NCBI GenBank assembly: GCA_032716605.1
Contig: CM064502.1
Location: 41,204,507 to 41,268,506, forward strand
Reading direction: 5' to 3'
Length of the DNA: 64,000 nucleotides
From: Paralithodes platypus
Taxonomy: Eukaryota > Arthropoda > Malacostraca > Decapoda > Lithodidae
Made by a program: the position numbers and the translations under genes. The notes beneath the pieces are model-generated. The model did no database searches. It was given only the letters and a program-made list of their open reading frames with translations, and was not told the DNA's origin. Shown here piece by piece: positions 1 to 64,000 of this stretch (its first letter is position 1; every line of letters starts with the position of its first letter).

Positions 1-722
1 TACCCTTTACAATATTTATCTAAAATTTGGGCAACAAGATATCAAGGTTACCAGTAACTTGTATAGTGAAAATTAAGATATTTTAGTAAACAGTAAAATA
101 AATTGTAAAAGTTGACCTTTGACCTTGACCTGTGATCTTGACCTTTATGTAAGAGTATTATTTTGTTTTCATTGACATCACCCCCGAAAATCAAATAAGC
201 ATGCCTAATTTCATTAACATCCATCAGTTAGTTTCACATATATTAATAGAATAGTTGACCTTGACCTTTGACCTTGATCTTGACCTTTATGATATGTGTG
301 TCCAAATGTATTATTTTCCTTTTCATTTAAAGTGGAACTATCTCACCAAATGTTGTGAAGTTTGCATGAAAAGTAAAGAAAATAGCATATTGACCTTGTA
401 TATGACCTTGACCTGTGACCTTGACCTTTCTAAGGAATTGTATGGTTTCTTGTATGACCTTGGCCTAGGTATTCCGAATATACATGGTAAACCTAGTGAG
501 AATCTAACATTTAGTATAAGAAATACTAGTGAAAAACTTATTTTGACCTTTGACCTTGACCTTTGACCTTACCATTTGGAATATTTGCCTATAATTTGGT
601 CAATACGATATCAAGGTTACCAGTAACTTGTACAGTGAAAATGAAGAAATTTGAGTAAAAACTAAAAAATATGATATATTGACCTTATTTTTAACCTTGA
701 CCTTTGACCTTAACCTTTAAGT
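1..722. repeat. Tandemly duplicated TGACCTTTGACC-rich repeat
   Basis: Two related units, starting at 1 (TACCCTTTACAATATTT) and about 569 (TACCATTTGGAATATTT). Each has the shared segment ATATCAAGGTTACCAGTAAC and then blocks of TGACCTT/TGACCTTTGACC. The hexamer-based blocks recur at about 113-150, 255-290, 390-430, 544-570 and 680-715. The open frame across 255-566 consists of translated repeats and is not a gene. Confidence 0.8.
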
Positions 723-1125
723 TAAATGGAAAATTTATTTTTGCCTGACCATTGCATTGACCAAATGGATATACCTGTGAAATGTGGTGAAAATCCATCG
801 AACTGTCTAGGAGGAGTTTCTGTACAGACAGACGGACGACGACGACGGACGACGATGGACGACGACAACGGACGACGACGACGACGACAGACAGGCTGGC
901 TGGTGGTGCACAGTATACGGGCGGGATCTATTTGCGCGATACCACTCTGCTTCGCAGAGTTGATAAAAGAAAGTATAATCACAAGACATCATGATAAACT
1001 GTGCTTGTCCTAGGTGTTAATATTGTTGATGTCGACAGTCGTAGCTCTGGGGCTAGTTCAGAAGCGTCCACCAGAGGTCTCAAGTGTATTGAGGTAGCGA
1101 GAATTGACCATACACGAGGGAAAAG
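723..1125. other. Terminal part of the repeat with a (GACGAC)n tract, then unassigned DNA
   Basis: It contains a GGACGACGACGACGGACGACG-like tract at about 834-892, a conserved-looking patch with CACTCTGCTTCGCAGAGT (945-962, a perfect hairpin), and unassigned sequence up to the first TTAA MITE. Open frames here are by-products of the triplet repeat. Confidence 0.5.
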
Positions 1126-1340
1126 TTAACCCTTTGAGTACCAGCGACGTGTGTTATTTTGTGTTCTAGATATATTTAGACGATATTGTGCAGCTTAGGA
1201 AGGATCGGTGGTAGTTAAAAAGGTTGATTGAGATAGTTTGAAGCCTTATTATTGCTACAGGCCCTCCTTAATCTGAATAAAATCACCTTATAGTTGCCAG
1301 AATATGATAAAAGGGACGTCCATGGTACGGTATGGGTTAA
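1126..1340 (+). mobile_element. Family C MITE, piggyBac-like (copy 1)
   Basis: TTAA at both ends (1126-1129 and 1337-1340). The left end reads TTAACCCTTTGAGTACCAG, the right end GGTACGGTATGGGTTAA. The internal sequence is near-palindromic around TTAGACGATATTGTGCAGC and its inverted counterpart. Terminal CCCTTTGA next to a TTAA duplication matches the known piggyBac-superfamily terminal repeat pattern. Confidence 0.8.
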
Positions 1341-2178
1341 TGATGATTGTTTGTAGAGTGAACGATTAACATTTATATTGGCAAGGGGCATGGTCTGGAG
1401 TGGGGTAATTAGAGTAGGGAGTGGAATACTTACAGTGGCTCATTTCTATATTTGTTTTCCAAGATCAGTGAGAGAGAGAGATATATATTTACGTAGATTT
1501 ACATATATACACTGCCCACACAGTCCTTACGATCACAGCGAGGTGGTCAGGACTTAATTCTAGTAGAGATTGCATATCCGATAGAAAAGGAAAGTTGAAG
1601 GAAAGGATAGAAAAGTAGAAGAAAAGAAGAAAGAGGGAGAGAGAGAGAGAGAGAGAGAGAGAACGGCTCTGAGAAACAATTTAGCTACATGGTGGAAAAA
1701 CTGCGTTTATTACAACATTATTTCAATAATAGACTGAGAGTGAGATGGAAATGTTAGTAAGAGAATCAATTAGAGCTGTAGAAAACCAAGACATTATTGA
1801 AGTGAGTTGAAAAGACTTGGAAATATTGATGAGATCAAATTGGTGGGAGTTCTTATCTTGCGTGTATGTGTGTGTGTAAGAGAGAGAGAGAGAGAGCGAT
1901 TGAGCGTGCGTGCGAGAGAAAGATAAATGAGGGAGCGAGTGAGTGAGCGTGCGAGAAAGAAAGATAAATGAGAGAGAGAGTGTGTGTGAGAGTGAGAGAG
2001 ATAGTGTGAGAGTGAGAGAGAGAGAGACTTGACTTGAGTTGATAACCTTTACTTACTGCCCAGTACTGTGGATGCGGGCAAATAACAATAACAATAATAC
2101 ATTAGTAACAAAAAACAATACATTTCAATGCAGTAACTGTTAGAGATACACTAATTAAGTTCCCTATGAGCACAGAAT
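1341..2178. repeat. GA-rich simple sequence region
   Basis: It has (GA)n at 1635-1662 and long GA/GT-rich low-complexity DNA at about 1870-2030. No open frame or structured element is recognised in the rest. Confidence 0.7.
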
Positions 2179-5100
2179 ATGAATGTGTTTAGAATACCCA
2201 AAACACCTCCTCCTCCCTCTCTTCTTCATCATCCTCAGAAACCAGCCCTACCCCACCACCCCGACCAAACTTCTACACAAGATCAGGTATTTTATCCCCA
2301 CCCACATCACGTTTCTCATCCATCTCAATCCACCACCCTCAACAATCACCTAAACCTCACAACCCACATTACTCCAACAAACCACGAACAACACATATGC
2401 TCACATCACTGCGCATATCATGCACAACTAACACAGCCACAACCTCCAGCCAATTTTGTTCTTCACACCAACCTTGCCCTGGTACCTTTGCGTCCGCAAG
2501 CAATAATAACAGCCCTCAGGTCACCACCCAGGTCATCACTTGCCTTGTTACCTCAGCACGAGCAACAACTACTCCCAGCCGACTTCACCACATGTTTACC
2601 AAAATTAATACCACAACGCCCTACGTTGCCAAAGTTAAATGGAGGGAGGACCAACATAATTTTCACAAAATCCGCTAAGTAGATGAGGCGCAGACGGCAG
2701 CAATAATTTGCGAAAAAATATTGTTCCTGTCCATCTTCACAGACCCCTCTAAACCTGCCGACCAAAGATCCATCAACTGGTGGGAATACCTCTCTACCCT
2801 TAGCACTTTCATCCGCCACGGAGACATATTTTTTTTCCAACTTCAATCACGGGGCCATGTCTACCACCCCAAGACGGAAATAAAATACCCGAAATTCAGA
2901 TAACCACCATGCCACAACAAAACAGCCGAAATGGAAAACAAAACCTAGAGACAGAAGGGGAAACCATGAAGAAAAGAAAGAACAACAGAGAACATGCATC
3001 ATTGAAGAAAAACGGAGAAGGAGCATGAGAAGACCAGATAAACAGCAAGAGACGAAAATACCAAAAACCACTAAACACCAGGCAAACGGGGAGAAAATAA
3101 GAACAAGAAAGGAAAACAACAGAAAGAGAAAGAAAACTCGCCCCAACACGTGAACAACTCACAAACACCACCACCCAGAATAAACAGGAAGACAAAGGTA
3201 GAAGAGAAACAACATGGCCGCTCAAGATCAAAATTAGCCCCACTCCAAACCAACGCTCGGGAAACCCGAATTGCCACCATCAACCCCACTCTACCACCCA
3301 CCCCAGGAAAAACAATCAGCATCACCATCAACAATACAGGAGAACAGAAGAAGAAAATATGATACCCCCAAACAAACGAAGCACAGCAGACGCAAATCTC
3401 TCCTCTTCAGATGCGCCGCTCTTCCGCGCAACTGTCCTACCACCAGCGCGGAAATTTCTAGGGGGGCTATCTAATCCCCCTGAACGCCCCCCCCCCCCCC
3501 CCCCACCATGTACCTATGACCTTCTCACCTCCAAGTACCAGCCTTGAGACATAGCAGCCAACGTCATGACCATCTTGACGAGAACCAGGTAGAGTCAGCA
3601 ATTGAACGGCTCATAATCCCTTACATGTAAGATTTTTGAGCCTAAGAATTACCCTCCCATTCATTTAAGTATTCTTTATGGTTTAAGAGTTATTTTCCCT
3701 ACTAGTGAACTTTTGTTCTTACATGCCATGGTATAGTAAAAACATTAGGATCTCTTTTAGGCTGCAAGTTTGACACTGGAAGTAGCACAGAAGGGCCTGC
3801 CACAAACTTACTTCCAGGATCAATCCAACACTCTACAAAACTATTATAGAAGTCTTTGCCATGGCAAGACAACTATAATAGTTTGGGCTTTGCGAGATAC
3901 CATCCAAGTAACGGCACTTGGCACATAGAAGTCCATACTGCATCTGTCCAACACCATAGTCATATGGTCAAGGACATATGCTGTAAAAAGGCTTAATAAC
4001 CGATCCCTGGGTTCTTTGAACACTCTTACAATGGTCAGAGGCAGACTGAGCAAACTAGTAAGATCATGATCTTACTATTCCTCACGTTAGCCCGATACCT
4101 CATTGCTCTGTCATGACACCAGTGACTTTGTATTAAAGACCTTACCTCAAGAGTACCGGAACGGAACTTCATCACCGACTAGTATAAGGGTCAGGATAGT
4201 CGAGCAGTCATAACTTAAAACATGTCCTAGTTCATGCTCGCGTCCGTCCGATGGTATGCACCCTATGTAATGAGATGAGAAACTACCATTTAAGACCCAA
4301 AACCAACTAGTCCATCTGTATCCCTAACCCATTAAACATACGGCAGGACCACCTAAGCGGCTCGACGTACCCAAGAGAAAGGACTCAGCAGGTCACACTT
4401 CATCCAACAGTGCCCGCAGCTTCAGATCTACACAGTGTTAGAATAGGAGTGCAGGAGTAATATTAATTCCTACACCAGTGCGAACCAAGTGTATCTCTTT
4501 AATCTATGCAAGTGATAGAATAAGAGAGCTAAGTGTATTTTATAGGTCCGTCGTGGATCCTCGTCCGTGCTAGGCATATTATATTGTAAATTACTTGTGT
4601 TGTGTATTTAAGTGATTATTAAAAGGAAATTCACGTGTGTATTCAGTATTATACTTACCCTTTACGACTTTTGTGCATGTGTAGTTTGGCTTTAATTTCT
4701 CCAGTCGAGTAAGAACCTACCATTGTCCAATACAATCCCGGTAAAAACCCTGGCATTACAGTGTTGGTCATTAGGACCATGGGCCTATTTTACTCACCAT
4801 ACACACGATACAGTTGCTTGTGATGAAATTAAAAGACAAGCTCGTTTACAAGACAATAAGTTTCATAGTGTGCCAATGAGAGAGACAGAGAGAGAGAGAG
4901 AGAATTACAAAAATATAGTGGAGAGGAAGAAGACTGGTGAGATGGAAAGATAATGAAGGAACAGAATGTGAGGAATGGAGTGATACTAGCTGGTAGTTTT
5001 GCCAACTATAAATTCGTTTCTTTCATTTCTAGGAACGACTGTACAGTTTGGCACAACAGGGATAGATAGCATAAACAAATAATAATAAACACAAAATAAT

Positions 5101-5404
5101 AATAATAAATAAATAGATCGCCTGCGCTATCAGTTTGAGGTGATTTGCGCCTGGGCAGGTGAGATCTTGCCAACGTAGCTACTTTCCAGCTAGATCTGAA
5201 GGGAATTACTTCGATCGAGAGACACATTTTTACATCCAACAGCTTGAATTCTAGCGACATCCTGGAGATTTTAGCCAATTAAGAGATATATTATACAGAT
5301 TGGCATTATTCTAGTAATGTTCGGCATTTATTTACTACCTAGGGGACTTGATATGGTAACCCTGAATTGACCCGATCACTGAGCGCCAAAGCCAGAGTCC
5401 GAGC
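2179..5404. other. Unassigned region, possibly decayed retroelement; no supportable gene
   Basis: The stretch 2179-3545 has a Pro/Thr/His-rich open frame (2179-2682), further plus-strand frames broken by stops, and a C homopolymer at about 3487-3504. Composition is skewed (A/C-rich plus strand), as in a decayed retroelement ORF, but I recognise no domain. The segment 3546-5404 has no coding signal. Near 4751 CATTACAGTGTTGGTC resembles the LTR-end/primer-binding junction of some LTR elements; I found no matching second LTR. Confidence 0.3.
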
Positions 5405-5790
5405 TTAAGGGAGCCCACCTCGCTTTTTTGTATCTTTCTCTCCCTCTGTCTTTGGCTTGTATCCATTCGGCCCCATTCAGCCTACTGTTTTAAGACGCTT
5501 ACCCCCATCCAGGTGTCAATATTTTCCTGGCGAGCGGTAGCGATCCAACATATATATATTTGTGTTGTACAGCAAGCTAAATTTGTACATTTTTCGATAG
5601 AAAAATGTCTCCGGCGAAGCCGGATTACTCCAAACAATGCTGGCTCGCTATCGCTCGCCAGGAATAAATCGACACCTGGATGGGGATAAACGTCTTAAAA
5701 CAGTTGGCTGAATGGGGCCAAATGGATACAAGTCAGAGAAAGAGAGAAAAGGAGAGAAAGATAAAAAAAAAAGCCGGTAACCCCCGTTCA
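5405..5790 (+). mobile_element. Family A MITE (foldback type), copy 1
   Basis: The left end is TTAAGGGAGCCCACCTCGC at 5405. The right end near 5780 is degenerate (GGTAACCCCCGTT for GGTGACCCCCCTTAA). The element is one long imperfect palindrome: GGCTTGTATCCATTCGGCC pairs with the end of the element, and TTCCTGGCGAGCGGTAGCG pairs with CGCTATCGCTCGCCAGGAA. A small central hairpin is CTCCGGCGAAGCCGGA. No protein is encoded. Confidence 0.85.
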
Positions 5791-7015
5791 GAACATAGCG
5801 CCGGCCGTCCGTATGCACAGCTCCACGGCCACAGCCTGGGAGCCAGACAGTCGGGCCGGGGCCAGTTTTGCCCTGGTGGCCATACGAGGAGGGTGTGTGC
5901 AACTTTTCTCTCTGGCAGAGGCTTGTGTAGGGCTGCTATGAGATCGTACAACCGAGATTGCTGGAAGTGTATGCTAACATATTGAATTGAAGTACTGATA
6001 AATAACAATCTGGGTTTCATTGATGGAAATACAACAATGAATAACAAACAAACTATATGATATTTATCTGAACAAATAAAAAAGTTATTTTATATCAAGT
6101 GGTTCTTACGAATGTCATTGCCATAACACTCTGTGAAAGTGGTTGTAGCGAGCCAAGCACTAGAGCCGGCCAAGAGTTCTCAACAGGAGAGGTTCTAATA
6201 CTGATAAAATAACAGAACAAGATGCGGCACCAAATGATTACAGTGGAATCTTTGAAATGTACTAGTCATATTAACCGGGTGATAATTGTCATGTGTTATC
6301 TTAATTATTGACCTGTGGTAAAAGACCAACCCGTAAATGAAAACTAAAGAGATTGGAAATAGGAGAGGTATATTTTTGGGATTCTGTTTTACCAATCACT
6401 CAGGAAGACGCCTGTTCACCTAAATCTGGTTGATATTAGAAGATTTAACTCTGAATTGGAAGGCCCTCAAACTTAATTACCCTTCTGACCCAAAATCCCT
6501 TATCCCCTTGTTATTTGAATAACATCTTCTACTGATAGCCAGATAAAACATACAATTATAGGCATCATATACTTCAAGGCTAAAACAGAATGTGTTGCAA
6601 AAAAAATATGTAATCTTCATCCGTTTATAAGTCAGAGCAAGCATGGGTAAGATAAACATGTGTACAATCACATGCGAAAATAGAGTCCTACCTCTATAAT
6701 TTCAAATATAATTAACTCTAAACAAAATTAAACAATATAATTTACAAGCTTTCATGTGTCTGCATTCAAAGAGAAACATCAATACAAACCAATAGACAGA
6801 GCAAAGCAATTGTAATCATACAATATGATTGTAGTAATTTCGTTTTCTTATCGTATCGCTCATTAGTACGGTATGTGTTGAAACTTCTAGTATATGTCGA
6901 AAATGAAAGTTTGTAGAAGATCTGTGAACATAGCTATGGTACCCATTAGCAAAAAGGAAAAACAAAAAGTCATATGGTGAGAAAATCTGCGAAACTAAGA
7001 TGCTGATGACTTCCT
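5791..7015. other. No gene or element recognised
   Basis: AT-rich, with frequent stops in all frames. The GC-richer 5800-5900 part gives open frames on both strands but no recognisable protein. Confidence 0.4.
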
Positions 7016-7395
7016 TTAAGGGAGATGGGCCGGTTTTGTGGACCACTTTCTCCCTCGTGTTTAGCCCCATTAGTTTTGATGTTTTAAGACGTTCGGCCCA
7101 TTACCTTGGCGATTTTAATACCTTTAACTCCATTTCGTTGTCAATTTTATGACCTATTGTGCCATTTAGGCGTCACATTTTTCCTGGCGAGCGATAGCGA
7201 GCCTGAAATTGTAAGAGGAACCGGCCTTCGGCCAGAAATGTTTTCTACCGAAAAATGTACAAATATATCTTGAGGGGGGGGGGGGGGGGTCTAGAGGATG
7301 CTTTTCTAAGTTTGAGGGATGTCTAGCGAGGAAACTAAGAAATAAGGGAATACATTAATTAATAGACCAAACAAACCCGGCCCATCTTCCCTTAA
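7016..7395 (+). mobile_element. Family B MITE, copy 1
   Basis: TTAA at both ends (7016-7019, 7392-7395). The left end reads TTAAGGGAGATGGGCCGG, the right end CCCGGCCCATCTTCCCTTAA. The core shares TTCCTGGCGAGCGATAGCGA and GGCCTTCGGCC with other B copies and with family A. A poly-G run lies at 7276-7289. Confidence 0.85.
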
Positions 7396-7520
7396 CGGTA
7401 ATATCAAGTATGAATAGAGAACTCACAATTGACAATTAAACATGAGGTACACAAATAGGCGGTGACAATTAAACATGAGGTACACAAATAGGCGGTGACA
7501 ATTGTAAGACCGAAACATCG
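7396..7520. repeat. Short direct duplication between two B elements
   Basis: GACAATTAAACATGAGGTAC followed by ACAAATAGGCGGT occurs twice in tandem (about 7430-7463 and 7464-7499). Confidence 0.8.
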
Positions 7521-7845
7521 TTAAGGGGAGGCAGACCGTTTTTCTGGACCCCCTTCTCCCCAATGTTTAGCCCCACTAGTTTTGAGATTATAAGACGTTC
7601 GGCCCATTAGTTTGGCGAATTTAACACCTTGCGCCCCATTTCGTTGTCAATTTTAAGAGGAACCAGCCTTCGACTGGGACATTTTTCTACCGAAAAATGT
7701 ACAAATTTATCTTGAAGGGTGGTCTAGAGGGTGTTTTTCTAACCTTGATGGAGGTCTAGGGAGGAAACTAAAAACATATATGAATAAATGAATTAATAGA
7801 CCAAACAATATGGGCGCCGTCTATTATAATCATTAATTAAATTAG
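7521..7845 (+). mobile_element. Family B MITE, copy 2, right end decayed
   Basis: It starts TTAAGGGGAGGCAGACCG at 7521 and follows family B (CCCATTAGTTTGGCG, GAGGAACCAGCCTTCG, GGTCTAGGGAGGAAACTA). The right end is not the expected CCCCTTAA and fades near 7840. Confidence 0.75.
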
Positions 7846-7859
7846 CGAAGTTTAATTAT

Positions 7860-8010
7860 ATGGCATGGGTTCGAATCACGAGAGGATCATATGCTTTCAT
7901 AAATTTCGTTTGGGGATTATTAGTGTTAAGAACGATAATTTATTTGTTATTAATTTCACCATAACACCAAACACCTCCAATGACATTAATGAAAGCATAA
8001 TTATTAGATA
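7860..8010. repeat. Small palindromic repeat, also near 24.4 kb
   Basis: GGATCATATGCTTTCATAAA and the inverted counterpart AATGAAAGCATAATTATTAG bracket about 130 bp. A related half (GGATCACATGCTTTCATTAA with GGTGTTTGGTGTT) lies at about 24401-24450. A B-box-like GGTTCGAATCACG precedes it at 7868. Confidence 0.5.
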
Positions 8011-8119
8011 TATCATAAAAACACTAACGGAGTCATTTTCGATAAATGACACTATATGGAAGAGATATATGAAGCAAACATGGATATTTCATGTAATTAA
8101 ACGATATGAACACAATTCG

Positions 8120-8500
8120 TTAAGGGAGCCCACCTCCCTTTTTTCTCTTTCTCTCCCTCTCTCTTTGTTTTTATCCATTCGGCCCCATTCAGCCTACTGG
8201 TTTAAGACGTTTACCCCCATCCAGGTGTCAATATTTTCCTGGCGAGCGGTAGCGAGCCAACATATATATATTTTTTTTTTGACAGCAAGCTAAATTTGTA
8301 CATTTTTCGATGGAAAAATTTCTCCGGCGAAGCCGGATTTCTCCATACAATGCTGGCTCGCTTTCGCTCGCCAGGAAGAAATCGACACCTAGATGGGGAT
8401 AAACGTCTTAAAACAGTTGGCTGAATGAGGCCGAATGGATACAAGCCAGGGGAAGAGAGTAAAGGAGAGAAAGATGAAAACAACCGGCGAGCCCCCTTAA
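8120..8500 (+). mobile_element. Family A MITE, copy 2
   Basis: TTAA at both ends (8120-8123, 8497-8500). Left end TTAAGGGAGCCCACCTCCC, right end GGCGAGCCCCCTTAA. The palindromic interior includes CTCCGGCGAAGCCGGA and the GCGAGCGGTAGCGAGCC / GGCTCGCTTTCGCTCGCC pair. Confidence 0.88.
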
Positions 8501-8900
8501 TACGAGAGTGATAGTTCGGCAGTGCAGAACAGGACAAGGCTAGTGAGTGATGCATGGAAAATGTTGTAAACAATAGTGAGTGTTGAGAAGAGGTACTAAC
8601 CTACTATTTATAAATATGAACTCTATAAAGAACAGACGAATTGATTTAAATAATATTCATGACAACTCAATTAGGGATATTTGAAATTGTCTCTAAAATA
8701 CAATGGAGTAAAACATGTAACTGTATAATATGTATTCCTAGTTTGTTTTGCAAGATCATTCCCGAAATACGGTATTGTTTGATAAACAAAATAAATAAAT
8801 AAATAAAATAAAACAAAAATGATCTTCTAGTGAAATAAGTTACATCCAATGGTTATGGGGAGTACGACGAACCTCTAGTGGAGCGAAGTTACCAGTGACC
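8501..8900. other. 5' flank of the Side-like gene
   Basis: AT-rich sequence between a MITE and the start codon. A TATTTATAAATATG stretch near 8607-8620 is TATA-like, but nothing shows that it is used. The 5' UTR and transcription start cannot be placed. Confidence 0.3.
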
Positions 8901-62270
<53,370 letters not shown>

Positions 62271-62376
62271 TATATAATGGTCAACATTGCATTTTCTAAG
62301 ACATCGTGCATTACCTTTATTTATCTACTTACCTTGGGCATTTTTTGTTGTTGTCATCTTTGCCCTTATATTTTCT

Positions 62377-63330
62377 TTAACCCGAGAGTGGCGCGCTATT
62401 GGTAGTTCAAACCATCCCGCCATGCGAGCATATTTTGGTTCATTCCCGCCTTAAATTGTTGTTTTACCATAAATATCGTTATTACTTATTCATATGCGCC
62501 TATATTACGTTTAATATGAAGATATTAACATGTAATAGCAATAAAACAACTGGGAATAGTATTTAGTGGGTGAAAAAGACAAATTATTGCCGACTCTCCG
62601 GTCATGAGGTGAGAGACGAACTAGACGTATATCCTCTCTCTTCGAGGCCTGAAGGCAGACTGAAGTCTCTCTCTCACTTTCTTTCTCTTCCCACGCTCTC
62701 TATATGCGCAGTAGATGACCTTGGAACCAGGTTGGAGATATTGGCACGATAAATAAACCGATAAACAAGGGAATAAGAGGAAAAATAGGTGATAATTGAA
62801 GGGAGGGTGGGGAAGGGGGGAAGGAGGGGGTTTTGCACAACACATGTGGAGGAGTGGTAGGAGGTATGGACGGGAATTATCTCACTTGATCACATATACT
62901 TTTGTGTTTAGTGCTACTGGGGTCTTTTAAAAAAAAACATTTTTGTAGGTCTTGGATCTTAACCCATCCAATCCCAGCGACGGCTACCAGCCGTCAGTAG
63001 ATAAGTCACTCCCCAGTCCCAGCGGCGGCTGGAAGCCGTCAGTAATGTACTTGCCTCGTAACTGCCTGAATCAGGCTGTGCCTGGTACCACGACCATTTG
63101 AGCACTGCTTTCGATATGGCAAATACTTCTCAGCTAATATCCAATTCTCTGAAGGCTGAGAGAGCCAGTCTTCCTTCATCTCTTGAGGTGGAAGGTTGTT
63201 CTATCTTGCCATTTTGGCCACATTGCTTGGGACTGGGGGGGACTTTTATTACTGTACAGTAGGGGTTAAGAGTCACGTCGCCTTTCACCACCAAGACCTC
63301 TTAAGAGTCTCCTCGCCATTCCCGGGTTAA
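62377..63330. mobile_element. Family F TTAA element with a family D element nested inside
   Basis: Left end TTAACCCGAGAGTGGCG (62377), right end CGCCATTCCCGGGTTAA (63330): short terminal inverted repeat and TTAA on both sides. It lies about 110 bp after the stop codon of the Side-like gene, so it may be in its 3' UTR. AATAAA occurs inside it at about 62540 and 62750. Confidence 0.7.
62959..63269 (+). mobile_element. Family D TTAA MITE, copy 2, nested in F
   Basis: TTAACCCATCCAATCCCAG to CTGTACAGTAGGGGTTAA, TTAA at both ends. An internal tandem pair GCGACGGCTACCAGCCGTCA / GCGGCGGCTGGAAGCCGTCA, each a small hairpin, is present at 62975-63035. Confidence 0.82.
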
Positions 63331-63653
63331 AGAAAGGAGTTAGAAAAACAAATAAGTAGCTTATTACTAACATCATTATTTCGGCTGCTATAAGACATTT
63401 TGAACTGTTATTTAGCTTGCTACATCTTTATGTGAACGTATATTGTCTTCCGCACGTAAGGGGCTAGATAATCACCAAAGAATGATAATGGGGCATGGTG
63501 AGAACTAGATGTACGGAATGATAGTATAGGCATCCTCCTTCGACCCTGCGCACACAATTAAGAACAAAAACAGCCTAATTATAATAGTAGACAGTTATGA
63601 ACTCAGGAGGCATATGGATAATGGGCTACATTTCCTGATAGCAACACACACAT

Positions 63654-63662
<9 letters not shown>
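63331..63662. other. No gene or element recognised
   Basis: AT-rich sequence downstream of the gene. Confidence 0.4.
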
Positions 63663-63741
<79 letters not shown>

Positions 63742-63742
63742 C
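63655..63742. repeat. (CA)n(TA)n microsatellite
   Basis: A short ACACAC run followed by about 38 TA units. The sequence after it (63743-64000) shows nothing recognisable. Confidence 0.95.
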
Positions 63743-64000
63743 AGTATATATAATATTTGGCTTTAAAATGACAGGCAAGATAGCCGACTTGTATCAAAAG
63801 CTGTATATCTTTGTTTAGGTATAATTATTATTTATTGAAAGACAATTGTGTTCATTACATTACCTTCTTAATTTTCAAACTATTGCACATGCAGTTTTAA
63901 TCTAAGTGTCCTAGTTTTGTCTATTACTTGCGAAGGACATGCATATTGTTTGATTCGAGAACTATGGGTTTGAAGCTCCCAGATGAAGATAGTTTTTCTT

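Noticed and set aside
2179..2682. 167-codon Pro/Thr/His-rich frame as a gene
   Set aside because: No domain, no plausible splice partners and a skewed base composition that keeps frames open.
3620..4770. LTR retrotransposon suggested by CATTACAGTGTTGGTC near 4751 and an FDTGS-like reading near 3770
   Set aside because: No pair of direct LTRs, no continuous gag or protease frame; the motifs are too short.
8895..8900. GTG two codons upstream as the start
   Set aside because: The ATG at 8901 has a strong eukaryotic context; GTG starts are rare and nothing supports one here.

Overview
This is a eukaryotic, very repeat-rich and intron-rich window. The one host gene I can support has invertebrate exon architecture and a protein of the arthropod Sidestep (Side) family. 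Dense (TA)n, (TC)n and (ATT)n microsatellites, many TTAA-flanked MITEs and several LINE lineages suggest a crustacean, most likely a decapod. That taxonomic guess is an inference from genome style, not from a marker gene.

Host gene. I assemble 15 plus-strand coding exons between 8901 and 62270 (about 53 kb). Every splice junction is phase-compatible and the sum is 2745 nt, i.e. 914 residues plus stop. The product is a type I membrane protein: signal peptide, five Ig domains, an FN3-like region, one transmembrane helix and a cytoplasmic tail of about 225 residues with two tandem NPDY motifs. The exons are GC-rich islands in AT-rich introns. Side proteins are neuronal cell-surface ligands for Beat-family receptors in Drosophila.

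Layout. 1-2100: TGACCT-rich repeat, then GA-rich DNA. 2.2-8.9 kb: flanking DNA with TTAA MITEs. 8.9 kb: exon 1. 9.0-25.4 kb: intron 1 with MITEs of families A, B, C and E, LINE fragments, and a degenerate LINE on the minus strand with a foldback element beside it. 25.4 kb: exon 2. 25.5-36.9 kb: intron 2 with MITEs and two LINE 3' parts. 36.9-57.2 kb: exons 3-13, with a large inverted-repeat element, a tRNA-derived SINE and an almost intact LINE reverse transcriptase in the introns. 58.9 and 61.8 kb: exons 14 and 15. 62.4-63.3 kb: one TTAA element nested inside another, just after the stop codon.

Most notable observation. Three introns of the gene (after exons 5, 7 and 10) begin with minisatellites whose repeat unit is the local exon-intron junction. 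After exon 10 at least eleven further copies carry a pyrimidine tract-CAG|GTRAGT junction, the arrangement of a recursive (zero-length exon) splice site. After exon 7 the whole junction, donor included, is duplicated around a 31-bp array. I found no CRISPR array, rRNA gene or convincing functional tRNA gene, as expected for such DNA.
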